NCBI GenBank assembly: GCA_946122785.1
Contig: CAMGYJ010000005.1
Span: forward strand, 63,500,200-63,564,199
Direction: 5' to 3'
Source of the DNA: Linum tenue
Taxonomy: Eukaryota; Streptophyta; Magnoliopsida; Malpighiales; Linaceae
Length of the DNA stretch: 64,000 bases
Part shown: positions 1-10,055 of the stretch, piece after piece
Layout: every line of letters begins with the position of its first letter
Numbering within the stretch: position 1 is the first letter of the stretch
Position numbers and translations under genes: made by a program
Notes under the pieces: model-generated
Told to the model about the DNA's origin: nothing
Seen by the model: the letters and a program-made list of their open reading frames with translations, nothing else
Database searches by the model: none

Positions 1-290
1 CTCTCTAGCAGGCTCACCCCTTCAATATCTCCCGATGTCATCGCCATCGACGAGTCAATCAAGCGTCACCTCACTAGTTAGGGTAAATCCTCTGAAATGC
101 TCTCCTTCGCGGATTTCTACTACAAGTTCACCTCCAATACTTAGGGTGGTTAGGAAACAATCAAGGAGAAAGATCCTCTGCGGTTCGCAAAGCAAAAAGG
201 AGAATTGGGCAGAGCGGTGGCTGTAGATGGATCGGCCAAGAAACTGAAAAAAGACCACGATAGGGAGGCGGTGAGAAAGTAGCATGCCTT
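1..290 (+). pseudogene. Degenerate coding-looking stretch, unidentified
   Basis: Read in the frame starting at base 13, this stretch gives protein-like sequence (key stretch SISPDVIAIDESIKRHLTS) broken by in-frame TAG codons at 79, 142 and 151. After the stops it continues with charged residues (KEKDPLRFAKQKGELGRA). The first part looks like a real plant protein, but I do not recognise the family. The window edge cuts it on the left, so it may be a captured exon at the edge of a transposon or the end of a dead gene. Coding origin is an inference from residue composition only. Confidence 0.2.
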
Positions 291-295
291 GGAGT

Positions 296-1984
296 TTCAA
301 TATGCCACTTATGCACCAAACTATTTCATATTCCAAAAATGTCATGAACTATTTTTTTTGTTAGTGTTGATTGGGATTGACCGATATTATGTAACAGAAT
401 TAAAAACTCACAATTGATGTAGCATATGACCTGTAACTTGACTATGAACTTTTATTTACTTTTCCATCTAATAAATTATAAATTACAAAATTAAAAACTC
501 AGACCTCTCTTGACCCCCTTCTTCGTAGTCTTCTCCGAACTCTCCCCCTTCTCCTCACACCTTACTTGATCTCTCCCACTTATTGAATCCTTGCTTACAT
601 TGCATACGAGACCGACAAGGAGCACCGATGAGTCCGTTTAACTAAATTATATTGATTTTTTTGTTTTTGAAGGACTTCGATTCCGAAAATCCGCCACTAA
701 AGTGGGGGAAAAAACACGACGGAAAAAACATAGCAACCAATAACTGAAGCATCCCCCAATTTCAATCTCACCATCATCATCTGTCACACAAACAATTTAC
801 ATTGTTCCTTGAGGTCAATCCCCTTTTCCTCTATAAAACCAACTAAAATTCCCTCTACTATTCATCTTCCCACATTAGAATTTCAACAATTTATCACATT
901 TTCTAACCAAAGTTTCAACCTTTTCCCACGAAAATCTAAACTGGGTTAGCTCCAATTTTTTGAAATGGAGAGAGGGAAGTCATCAGAGGACGAAGGAAGC
1001 AACCAAAATATTCACTCAAAGTGGTGGAGCTCTGCCGCATGAGTAAAATCTATGGTTCCTCGCCGGCCATGAATTTCGAGCCATAGGCAGTGCAGAGGAA
1101 GAATGGAGAAGCGAAATAGAAGCACCACCAATTCAGTCTCCCTGATGATTATTTACTCTGAAGCTGCACCGGAGAAGAGGCTGGCTCTGTTTGCCTTGCG
1201 GCTCGCCATCCTCGAGAAATCTGCCGCTAGTTTGGGTACTCTAGGATTCATCTTGGCCACCGTCATCCTCTGTGGGGTCTTTGCCATCAAACTCTAGCTT
1301 GAAATCCTCATTGATCATCTCCTCCCCAACCTCCCCTCTTCTTTATGTCTCTCTTCCTCCTTCAATCCATCGCCGACCTCGTTGATTTCACCCGTGCTCT
1401 GGTTGCTAGGCGATTCTTCCGTGTTGCTGTGATAATCAATGGCCAGATCAAAGCGTTGCTAATTTATTCACTGGATAATAGATTTTTCAGGTTTGTGAGT
1501 TCTTCTATCAAGAATTGTTGGGGAAAATGGAGGCGGCTTTGTATGCCTACACTCGGGGTAGCTAAGAGAGTTGGTGTTTGTTCGTCTTTGTTTAATTAGC
1601 GAAGAGAGGGGAATGGATCTCTAGGCTGGTTGATTTCTGTCTGACATCGAGAAGGGCAGAAGGAACCAGCGACGATTCCAGAAGAATCCACCAAGTTTCT
1701 TAATTTCTTATTGTTGTTATTTTTAATATCAATTTTCATTTAAAAATAATAATCTGATGTGGTAGCCGATGTGGCACATACGTGGTTGCCACGTATGTGC
1801 TTTGCAACCAACAGTCAACATTTACGGATGACTAATTAGTCAATCATTATCTATAAAAGTCAACGAAATTATTAGGACATAAATGACACATAACTTTCAT
1901 ACATTGGGATATTTTTGGCATATTGAGTAGGTCTGGACAAAAGTGACATTTTTCTATAGTTCGGATTTTGTAGTGGTATTAACC
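296..1984. mobile_element. Probable Mutator-like element with host gene fragment
   Basis: The right terminal region (about 1738-1984) ends in AGTGGTATTAACC. Read backwards it matches the terminal style of the well-defined MULE at 2839-4137 (GGNNTAATACCACT, then 'CCGAACTAT', 'GTCATTTATGTCCTAA', 'GTTGAC'). The left side (about 296-400) has a similar but diverged phrase (CCAAACTATTTCATATTCC, then GTTGATTGGGATTGACC). The interior is richer in GC and holds a host-like coding fragment. I could not find a convincing TSD, and the left end is uncertain by tens of bases. A solo terminal repeat next to unrelated sequence is the main alternative. Confidence 0.4.
965..1310 (+). pseudogene. Captured fragment of a plant membrane-protein gene
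   Basis: A short frame begins MEKRNRSTTNSVSLM at 1103 and stops at 1297. Its second half reads EAAPEKRLALFALRLAILEK and then a hydrophobic segment (LGTLGFILATVILCGVFAI). From memory this matches a plant family of uncharacterised multi-pass membrane proteins in which an RLALFALRLAVLEK-type segment precedes a membrane helix. Only one helix is left and the normal downstream segments are absent, so this is a fragment. A short upstream frame (965-1042) starts with ATG and stops at once. It lies inside the probable Mutator-like element, which suggests capture. Function of the parent family is not known to me. Confidence 0.4.
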
Positions 1985-2406
1985 AAATCTTTATATTGTT
2001 TGTTTATTTTGCCTTGACTTGGCGGGACATGGAGGATTTGAAGGTGACGTCGGGCTAGAAAGCAGGGGAAGTGGTGAGAGCAGCCCGAAGGGGCCGCTTC
2101 TTATGTGCCTTGCAACCAACAGTCAACATTTACGGATGACCAATTAGTCAATCATTATCTATAACAGTCAATGAAATTGTTAGGACATAAATGAAACATA
2201 ACTGTCATACATTAGGATATTTTTGGCATATTGAGTAGGTCTCGACAAAAGTGAATTTTTCATAGTTCGGATTTTGTAGTGGTACTAACCCAACCTTTAT
2301 ATTGTTTGTTTATTTTGGCTTGACTTTGGCGGAGGAAGGGAGGATTTGGAGGTGAGGTCGGGCTAGAAGGCATGGGAAGCGGTGAGAGCAGCGCCGAAGG
2401 GGCCGT
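1796..2406. repeat. Tandem duplication, about 305-308 bp per unit
   Basis: The stretch from about 1796 to 2100 is repeated from about 2104 to 2406 at roughly 90 percent identity by eye. Both units hold the MULE terminal (ATTAGGACATAAATG, AGTTCGGATTTTGTAGTGG), the flank TTTATATTGTTTGTTTATTTT, and a GC-richer tail ending CCGAAGGGGCCG. The duplication therefore copied the transposon end together with its flank. Confidence 0.75.
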
Positions 2407-2829
2407 TTTTATTTTGTTATTGGTAAATAAATGTAAATAGTGAAAATATTTTTAATTTATTTTTATTGACATAATAATGACCTGACCTATTGATCATTGG
2501 GAAACGTTGAGTTCGCCCAAATTAGTCTAGATGGAGCATAGGTTAGGCCATGATGGGTATTTCAGAAACTACTGACCAAACTAGTCTTAGTGTAAAGTTT
2601 CGGTCAATTTAAGATATTAAAAAAAATAAAGAATTGAAATATAATTGAGTGCTCACTCAAATCAAACCTTAATTTTCCCTTCAATTTTCCCTTCACGTCT
2701 TTCTCTCCTTTAACAATATTATGTTAGTTATTATGCTTAATAAACATGTCGGAGTCATAAATCAAATATTGGGATAATATTATACTTTTCTTATAGATTA
2801 ATAGGTGTTTTAGGATTGAATGCATTGAA
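2407..2829. other. AT-rich stretch, nothing identified
   Basis: I see no gene here. It ends in the target site of the neighbouring MULE. The flank words GATTGAATGC and GTATTAAAAT recur on the far side of that element, so the target was a short diverged tandem repeat. Confidence 0.5.
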
Positions 2830-2838
2830 TTAGTATTA

Positions 2839-4137
2839 GGGCTAATACCACTGGGAAACCCGAACTATTAACTTTGTGTCATTTGTGTCCTAAAGTATTC
2901 GATATGACAATTGTGTCCCAAACTATTTTTCCATTAGAGTTGACCAATGTTGACCGTTAATTTTTAACAGAAAGTCTAGTCAGCTCTGAGGTGGCATCTG
3001 AAGTGGAATTTATAATATTAATTTATAATTATTTTTCATATAAGAAAAGAAAATAAAAAAATTACAAAAATAAAAAACATAAACTAATTGATTTAGGGAT
3101 TTACCCTTCCCTACCTTTACCGTGAATTGTAAATCGTCGTCATCATCCTCCCCCCATTGTTGTTCTTCCCTCTCCTCCTCCGCAACCGCAGGTGTCTCTT
3201 CAACTCCCCCAGCTGATACCCGATTGTGACCCAGGAAAAATCAGAACCCATATCCTTTTCAGCCGGTGTTCCTCCAGCCCGACCCGGCTCCTAGCGAAAG
3301 CCTCGATCCATGGGTAAACGAAGCCTCCCCAGTCCGGAGGGACAAGATTGAAGTCAGCGAAATGAGGCTTCCCCTTGAGGGTAATCGATTTCAGCCCCGA
3401 GAATCTCTCCGCCACCCTCTCCGGCCAAATCGCATAACAGTTCCCGACGAACACCGTCTGCCGGCTGTAACTCTCGATCCTATACCACAATTTACAAACC
3501 TGGGACACCGAGTTCCTGTCCTTGTTGGAACCCACGAAATCGAAGATGTGCTCCAACACCTCGTCCGGGAAGTAATTCATCCTCTCTCTCACCCTATCCT
3601 CTCCTTCAGACGGGCATCGAATTTGGACCCGACCCAGATCTAGATTTCAGCTCGAAAGAGAAACAGATCTGATAAGAAGGGGTGGGGAAGCTGGAATTAG
3701 CGAAGTGGGGGGGTGGATGGAGTTGCGAAAGTCGAAAATCTTTTACTCGGGGGAAAGGGGAATCTTTTCTGCGAAATGGATGGATGATAATTGACTGAAT
3801 CAGAGAGTGATTATTAGTACAACAAAAAAGGGCGGAAAAAGGGAGGAATTTTTCCCCCTATCTTTTGGTTTTAGTTTTTTCAATTTTAGTAGTTATTTAA
3901 TTTTTAATTAAAAATATGAGGTGTCAATGACATGGCATCTACATGTTTGCCACGTCAGCAAAAGTCAACATCAAGTTGACCACCGTCTGGTCAACCGTTA
4001 TATATAACGGTCAACAAAATCGTCAGGACATAAATGACACAAAACTATAATAGTTTGGGACACAATTTTCATATCGAATACTTTAGGACACAAATGGCAC
4101 AAAGTTAATAGTTCGGGTTTCCTAGTGGTATTAGCCC
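2839..4137. mobile_element. Pack-MULE carrying an auxin-receptor exon fragment
   Basis: A 1,299-bp element bounded by near-perfect inverted repeats. The left end starts GGGCTAATACCACTGGGAAA; the right end is its reverse complement with a few changes. Similarity runs about 90 bp through GTCCTAAAGTATTCGATATG, followed by shared GTTGACC words. It is flanked by a perfect 9-bp direct repeat TTAGTATTA at 2830-2838 and 4138-4146, the signature of Mutator-superfamily insertion. It has no transposase. The interior is GC-rich host coding sequence on the minus strand. Transposase would have to be supplied in trans. Confidence 0.92.
3200..3592 (-). pseudogene. TIR1/AFB2-3-like auxin F-box receptor, N-terminal fragment
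   Basis: The minus frame starts [15 protein letters not shown] and continues through the F-box ([19 protein letters not shown]) to [18 protein letters not shown] and the start of the first leucine-rich repeats ([19 protein letters not shown]). This is the hallmark N-terminus of the TIR1/AFB auxin co-receptors, closest by eye to AFB2/AFB3, whose proteins start MNYFPDEV. These proteins are SCF ubiquitin-ligase subunits that bind auxin and Aux/IAA proteins in the nucleus. Only about 110 residues remain of the roughly 570 normally present. Similarity stops after LKR near 3253, and the frame then runs into unrelated sequence to a stop. All auxin-binding repeats are missing, so it cannot be a receptor. 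It sits inside the Pack-MULE, so it is best read as a captured exon piece. Confidence 0.88.
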
Positions 4138-4146
4138 TTAGTATTA

Positions 4147-5060
4147 AAATAATTGTATCTTTATTGAATTATGATTTATTAGGTATGTTTAGTGTTTTAT
4201 GATTGAATGCGTTGAATTCGTATTAAAATAGTTTTATCTTTGTTGTTTTTATTATGTATTAAGTTTGTTTGGTGCTATAATTAAATATCTAAATGTTGAA
4301 TTTTAGATAAAGCAATGTTGGATGTACGAGCGGTTATTACCCATGGGTACCCAAAAACCGCTGGAGATGAGGATACAAAACATCCTCCACAAAGATATGG
4401 GCATGTACATGTTTTATATTTGGAATGGGGTGAAATGACTTAGAGAAACCCTCCTCATACCGCTAATCTCTCCAATACTGCTACTAATTTCACTTGAGCG
4501 AGACTTATAACTCGTTTTGATTAGGGATTTGGGAGAGGGATTTAGCTCAAATCCCTCGTTCTTCCATATTTTTCGGAAATCCCTCATTTGGAAAGGAGAT
4601 TTATAACTGACCACACCAGCTATTTCAAAATTTGTCACTAGCTTCTTATTTTGTTCCCAACCTATCCCTGTCTTTTTTTAGTTATTCCAAATATACCCTC
4701 ATTTTCTTTCTTCGATTTGCTCTTGCTTGCGTTTTTCCTCAACCCGCTACTCCCTTACGATATATACTATGTTTGAATCGGCAACGCCGATTAGATAAGA
4801 GTCCGCCTGTGTTTAACCGTTCTCGCCCAACAACCACAAGATGGCGGAGGAGAGTAACGACACTCCTCTCCTCTTGTCGGTAGACCTCTCTTCCGACCAC
4901 GCGACAAAGACACAACGCTCGAGTAAAAAGCATACCCAAAACTCAATCTTTGTCTAGCTTCACGAACAAATAGATATTAACAAACTGGAACCAATGGCGA
5001 TGACACACCAGTACACAACAGACCCCAAGATTCTCAGAGATCGTCCCCAATGTTCACTTC
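4147..5060. other. Non-coding stretch, no gene recognised
   Basis: This holds low-complexity and MITE-like sequence (repeated AAATCCCTC words around 4530-4580). No frame resembles a known protein. Confidence 0.4.
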
Positions 5061-5062
5061 TC

Positions 5063-5760
5063 ACTGATGAACCAAAACTCTTGGTTCGAGAGTTTTGCTT
5101 GTAACTCACAATGGAGAGAACGACGTTGGTGTCGAAAGAACTCAGTTTTTTTTAATCTAATAACTAGAACTAATGTCGATCTCTGCTTCGGACTCCTCCG
5201 TCGTCGGTGGGCTTCCCAACGCAACTCCCACGAGTCGTCGACCAATCGCGGTGAACGTTATCGTCTCCCTTGGGCCCGGCCCTGCTCTTCTCATCGTCCT
5301 TCTTATCAGCTCTCTCCTCTCTGCCGATTTTGGGCATCACGCCCTTGCATTCCCTTTGCGGCATGATCACATCCAGCTTTGCCATAATCGTCTGCAAAAT
5401 ACCCTCCACAGTTGTCATCCGCACCGCTAGCCCATCCACCGCCTCCATGTTGCCTTGAAGCATGATTTGTATCTCCTCGACGACTGCCTCCTACACGGAA
5501 CAACGTTCTGCGGTCGTGCCACCCATCCCTGTAGGATGCATAACCAAACTCTGATACCAATTGATAAACCGAAACTCGGTTTGGAAGTTTTGCTTGTAAC
5601 TCACAAGCGAGAGAATGACGTTGGTGTAGAAAGACCTTTGTTTTTATGAATTTGATAACCTGAAATAATGCCAACTTACATACTCGAACTAAACCTACCG
5701 TTGGTGTAGAAAATCCTAATACGCGACCTAAACCTACTCGAACTTCCTCTTCTATTCGGT
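5063..5760 (-). mobile_element. Internally deleted LTR retrotransposon (minus strand)
   Basis: Minus-strand order is LTR, primer binding site, gag start, then a truncated second LTR. The site TGGTATCAGAG (complement of 5549-5559, initiator tRNA-Met type) lies two bases inside the LTR end at 5562. The LTR part 5562 to about 5700 recurs at about 5063 to 5175 with around 75-80 percent identity (shared GTTTTGCTTGTAACTCACAA). Between them is a gag-like frame (5541 down to about 5170) with coiled-coil character (EAVDGLAVRMTTVEGILQT) and one in-frame stop near its start. The gag runs directly into the second LTR copy, so the pol region has been deleted. Confidence 0.6.
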
Positions 5761-6274
5761 TATCCCATCTCAAACGCAACAAGGAATACTAAAACGAAAA
5801 TGAAAAGACACCCACAACTAATGACCCAAAATCCTCAAATCCCAAATGATATGATCTCAAATTGGCCATTAACTAGGCTAGGATTGATTGAAGCAATCCA
5901 AGAGCATTGAAGAACACTAATTTTTGGTTAACTCATTTAATCATTTCAGGTGGCCAACATTAGACGTGTGCAACTCGTGATTGGCTTGGTGTAAATTCGA
6001 GTTCTTGGGCTTGTTTTGAAGAAGAAAAGCTGCTCTTTCGAATGACATGATTTGAAACTCGAGAGGAAGTCCAGAAGATTGGTTTTCATGTCGATCAAGT
6101 TGCTCACTTGAAACTGGTAAACTGCCAGAATTTGGCTAAGGCAGAATCCTAGTTCAAGAAGCTAACTTTGGAGCTCGATTCAAGAGAGATGGCTGGGATT
6201 TGAGTCCAAAGGTTTGCTCCACATCAAACTACAGCTTTCAGTTTATAAACGCAAGGAATTGGGTAATTGATTTG

Positions 6275-7703
6275 TGATAGACCGATAATTACACATGTTT
6301 TTACCCCTGTTCTTACACCGTTTGAGATGTGATTTCTCGTGTTTTAGGCCGATTTCACGCTAGGTTGTGCTTGTTTGTGATATTTCAGGTCCTAGTACGT
6401 GAATGGAGGCTTGGGAGCAAGTTTCGGGTCAATCAGAGATCAATTGACGATTCGGGAGAAGAAACTCGGTCATGACCTGAAGAAGAATGGATTTCTACCT
6501 CACTTTATGGACAAATAATCAGGCAAGCTTGTTATGAAAAGAAAGAGGATGAGACTACGAGCGTCTGGGTTCAAACGGCGACTGATTTGGAGTCCGAACG
6601 AGGGAGAAACGAAGCTTTGAACAGGAGAGGAGGAAGAATTACGGGCAGGAGAATTACGGCCGTAATTTGGCCTCCCATGCCCGTAATTTCACTGCCGAGA
6701 GGAGATTTGGGTGCGCTGAAACATAACCAAAACGCGTGTTTTGGGCAAAATACGGGCATGGAAGAATTACGGCCGTAATTCTGCCCGTAATTCGCCCAGA
6801 GTCGGGTTTTTGAAGGCAGATTCGAGCAACAGAAGAGGGGAGCTGGGTTTTGGATCCCAAACACCCAAGGGACGAACCCTAGAGAGAGAGAGCGACTTGG
6901 AGACATTCTTGGAGCTATTTTGGAGGATTTCTTCGCCATTGGAGCTCGGGAATCAAGCTTGGAGATGGAGATTGAAGATCTAGATCAGATTTCTGCAGTC
7001 TCTCTCTTCTCTATGGAGTAACTTCCCTTCACTTAGGTTTTGAGGAACCCTAGTTTCATGAGCTAGGATCTTTCTTGTATGAAGTTTTGGATGCTATATT
7101 GTTTGATTATAATCGAATGATGCATGTTTGTTGAGTCAATTGAAGTCTGATCAACTTTTCCTGATTTCTGCTGCAACCTGAGATAGATAGAATCTGATTA
7201 GGTTGCTAGAGCCTCATCATTCGATAGTAGGAGATTGGCTATACGAGAGTTAGCCAGTTTACTGCTTTGTACTGGAATCTAATTCCAGTAGTGGAGTTCT
7301 GTTCTTACTGCTTCAGCTTTCTACCCCGGTGAAGGTTAGTCGCCTGCCGGGTAGTTAGACTGAGAGGGCTTGGTCAGCTTAAGAGATTCCAAGCTACTGT
7401 CGGATCTTCCGCAGTCTAATCAACAGTAAATCAACCCAGGGAATTGCAATTGAACCTAACTAAGGGGCTAGGGGGACTCAATCCCGAGTGACTCTTACCT
7501 GCTTTTGAAAACCGAACCATTTCCTGCTTTCTTACTGCTTTTGCTTTAAACAACACTCATTCGAATTAGTTTGCTAGATAATAGAGAATCACGGAGTAAG
7601 CAGTAGATCTAGACCCCGGGTTGATAATATAACTTGCCTGTTACTGCATTCCCGGACTGCGATTCCACTTGGTCGTAGTTTGGTGTTGTGTTTTGGCGTG
7701 TCA
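6275..7703 (+). repeat. 5' LTR, copy A (distinct U5 end)
   Basis: A 1,429-bp LTR from TGATAGACCG to GCGTGTCA. It is identical by eye to the 3' LTR up to about 7415, then diverges strongly (many substitutions and indels) through 7703. It holds two copies of the palindrome AATTACGGCCGTAATT (6652-6667, 6765-6780). It is followed by a truncated primer site TGGCGCCGTTA (7710-7720) that runs straight into copy B. Confidence 0.88.
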
Positions 7704-7719
7704 AGTTTTTGGCGCCGTT

Positions 7720-8787
7720 ACGGACAGGAGAATTACGGCCGTAATTTGGCCTCCCATGCCCGTAATTTCACTGCCGAGAGGAGATTTGGGTGCGCTGAAA
7801 CATAACCAAAACGCGTGTTTTGGGCAAAATACGGGCATGGAAGAATTACGGCCGTAATTCTGCCCGTAATTCGCCCAGAGTCGGGTTTTTGAAGGCAGAT
7901 TCGAGCAACAGAAGAGGGGAGCTGGGTTTTGGATCCCAAACACCCAAGGGACGAACCCTAGAGAGAGAGAGCGACTTGGAGACATTCTTGGAGCTATTTT
8001 GGAGGATTTCTTCGCCATTGGAGCTCGGGAATCAAGCTTGGAGATGGAGATTGAAGATCTAGATCAGATTTCTGCAGTCTCTCTCTTCTCTATGGAGTAA
8101 CTTCCCTTCACTTAGGTTTTGAGGAACCCTAGTTTCATGAGCTAGGATCTTTCTTGTATGAAGTTTTGGATGCTATATTGTTTGATTATAATCGAATGAT
8201 GCATGTTTGTTGAGTCAATTGAAGTCTGATCAACTTTTCCTGATTTCTGCTGCAACCTGAGATAGATAGAATCTGATTAGGTTGCTAGAGCCTCATCATT
8301 CGATAGTAGGAGATTGGCTATACGAGAGTTAGCCAGTTTACTGCTTTGTACTGGAATCTAATTCCAGTAGTGGAGTTCTGTTCTTACTGCTTCAGCTTTC
8401 TACCCCGGTGAAGGTTAGTCGCCTGCCGGGTAGTTAGACTGAGAGGGCTTGGTCAGCTTAAGAGATTCCAAGCTACTGTCGGATCTTCCGCAGTGTAATC
8501 AACAGTAAAACAATCAAAAGGAATTACAACTTGGACCTAATTGAGGAGCTAGGGGGAATCATACCTAAGTGAGTTCCCAAACTGTAATTAGTAGTTTTAC
8601 TTAGTTTAGTTAGTAGAGTAGTTTAGTTGATCAATCCTTAATCTAGTTTGCTAGATAATGAACTGAAGCTGAGTAATAGTAACTCTAGAGACCCGTGGAT
8701 TCGATATTTATTACTTGTGCCACTATACTGCAGTCCCATTCTGCGATTACACTTGGTCGCAGTTTGGTGTTGTGTTTTAGCGTGTCA
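7720..8787 (+). repeat. Partial LTR, copy B, 5' truncated
   Basis: It begins inside the LTR at the position equal to 6641 of copy A, so the first 366 bp or so are missing, and ends with GCGTGTCA at 8787. Its last 290 bp match the 3' LTR, not copy A. It lies directly before the functional-looking primer site. The junction with copy A falls right after the first bases of that copy's primer site. Confidence 0.88.
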
Positions 8788-8793
8788 AGTTTT

Positions 8794-8811
8794 TGGCGCC
8801 GTTGCCGGGGA
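8794..8811 (+). promoter_or_regulatory. Primer binding site, tRNA-Asp type
   Basis: TGGCGCCGTTGCCGGGGA is complementary to the 3' end expected of plant tRNA-Asp (ending in CCA). It lies six bases after the end of LTR copy B, as expected for priming minus-strand synthesis. Confidence 0.85.
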
Positions 8812-8927
8812 CTTTCTAGATTATTAGGAAAGGCAGAAGTTTGTTACTTTAGCGTTTTTCTTTTCTTTTCCACCCTTGCTTTTCACTTGGGTGTTTTTTT
8901 TTGTTTTTGTTGGTGCAGATCTGAATC

Positions 8928-10055
8928 ATGGATCCTCATGGCTTCTCCAATCATTGGGGGTATCCACCACCATCCGAGTGGTATTACCCCGAGACCCCCT
9001 GGAGCAATCAAGGAGGAGAAGACTATGGATTCGGGTTTCAGTACCAACCCCCATCCTACGAAGAACAATCAGACCCCTAGGTATTTCAAGAACAATCTCC
9101 TTATCAAGAAGAATTCCTCCATCAGCCAGATCCAAACTATCACTTGAGGCTTCTCGTGGAGCAGATTGCTCGAGTACCTGAGACTTCCTTTCCAAAGATG
9201 GATATCCCAGACAATGCCCAAACTGGGTTCTCCTACCGTGAAACAGAGGAGACCCTCCTGAGCATAAAGAAGAGCCTCGAGGATCTTGAGAAAGCTTATG
9301 CACAACCTGCTCAAGATCACCCTTCTGCTATCATACTAGAAGAGGAGGAGGAAGTAGAAGGCTACAAGGACATTGTGGAGCAAACAGAAGTTATCACGGA
9401 GAGCTCCCGTGAAGATCATGATCAAGAATGTCATGTCGTAGCCGACCACCCCTTCCCACATCCCACACCAAGCTTTGAAGAGGTGGGCATGAGTGAGGAG
9501 ATGCAAGAAGATCTCATGAAAGAAATTGCTTGGCAACTTGCTCTCCAATCCGTGCTAGAAGAAGAAGAGCAAGAAAGGGTGCAGAAAGAAGTTGTGGAGG
9601 ATGACGAAAGTGAAGCAGGAGGAGTTCTTGATCATTTCCCAGGGGTGATACCACATGTAGAAGAAAGGGAGGTTGAAGAAGAAATTGGCGTCCAGGCTGA
9701 GGACGGAGTTGAGGTGGAAGAGGCCTGCACCGGCCACGAGTTACATGTGATATCTCCACCAAACTTCGAGGAGCTGCTTGGCAAGGACCCATTTGCAGTG
9801 TCTCTTTGCCAGACCAAGGCCACATCGACATCGGTCCCTCTTGGTGGACGCGATGGTGGCCAATCGATGCTGTCATATCTGGTTTGGGGCAATGAGACAA
9901 GAGAAGAGAAGAAGAGGTCTCGCGGGTGGAGACTTCATCTGCATCAAGTACATGAGCCTTCATCACCCGCCACACCACATGCTCGTGACTTGAGACTCCA
10001 CCTCATCGACGAGAACCTCAACTTCAAGGAGGTTCTAGCATGGACCGAAACTTAG
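8928..10055 (+). CDS. Gag-like acidic ORF of the non-autonomous element, one in-frame UAG
   Basis: The open frame proper runs from 9144 to 10055 (303 codons plus stop). Upstream it is in frame with an ATG at 8928 (MDPHGFSNHWGYPPPSEWYY), separated only by one TAG at 9078-9080, so an ancestral product of about 375 residues is likely. The N-terminus is Tyr/Pro/Gln-rich, as in plant Gypsy gag leaders. The middle is strongly acidic with coiled-coil-like EEEEQERVQKEVVE stretches. I see no CCHC zinc knuckle, protease or RT motif. The product probably mimics or replaces part of Gag; packaging would need a related autonomous element. After the stop comes the phrase GGGAGGCAACCCAACC often found behind coding parts of this group. 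Function is inferred from position only. Confidence 0.55.

Noticed and set aside
296..1984. A precise TSD for the first MULE
   Set aside because: No 9-10 bp direct repeat could be matched between the left region and the right end; limits left approximate.
6587..6983. Several 60-122 codon frames on both strands, repeated at 7669-8062 and 11737-12133
   Set aside because: They lie entirely within LTR copies A, B and C and arise from the palindromic GAATTACGG words; no protein family is recognised.
8695..9181. Plus frames of 150 and 101 codons (from 8695 and 8876)
   Set aside because: They overlap the LTR end, primer site and the gag leader in other frames. The frame from 8928 in line with 9144 has the gag-like composition.
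9514..9978. Minus-strand frame of 154 codons opposite the gag-like ORF
   Set aside because: It is a shadow of the acidic plus-strand frame and has no recognisable motif.
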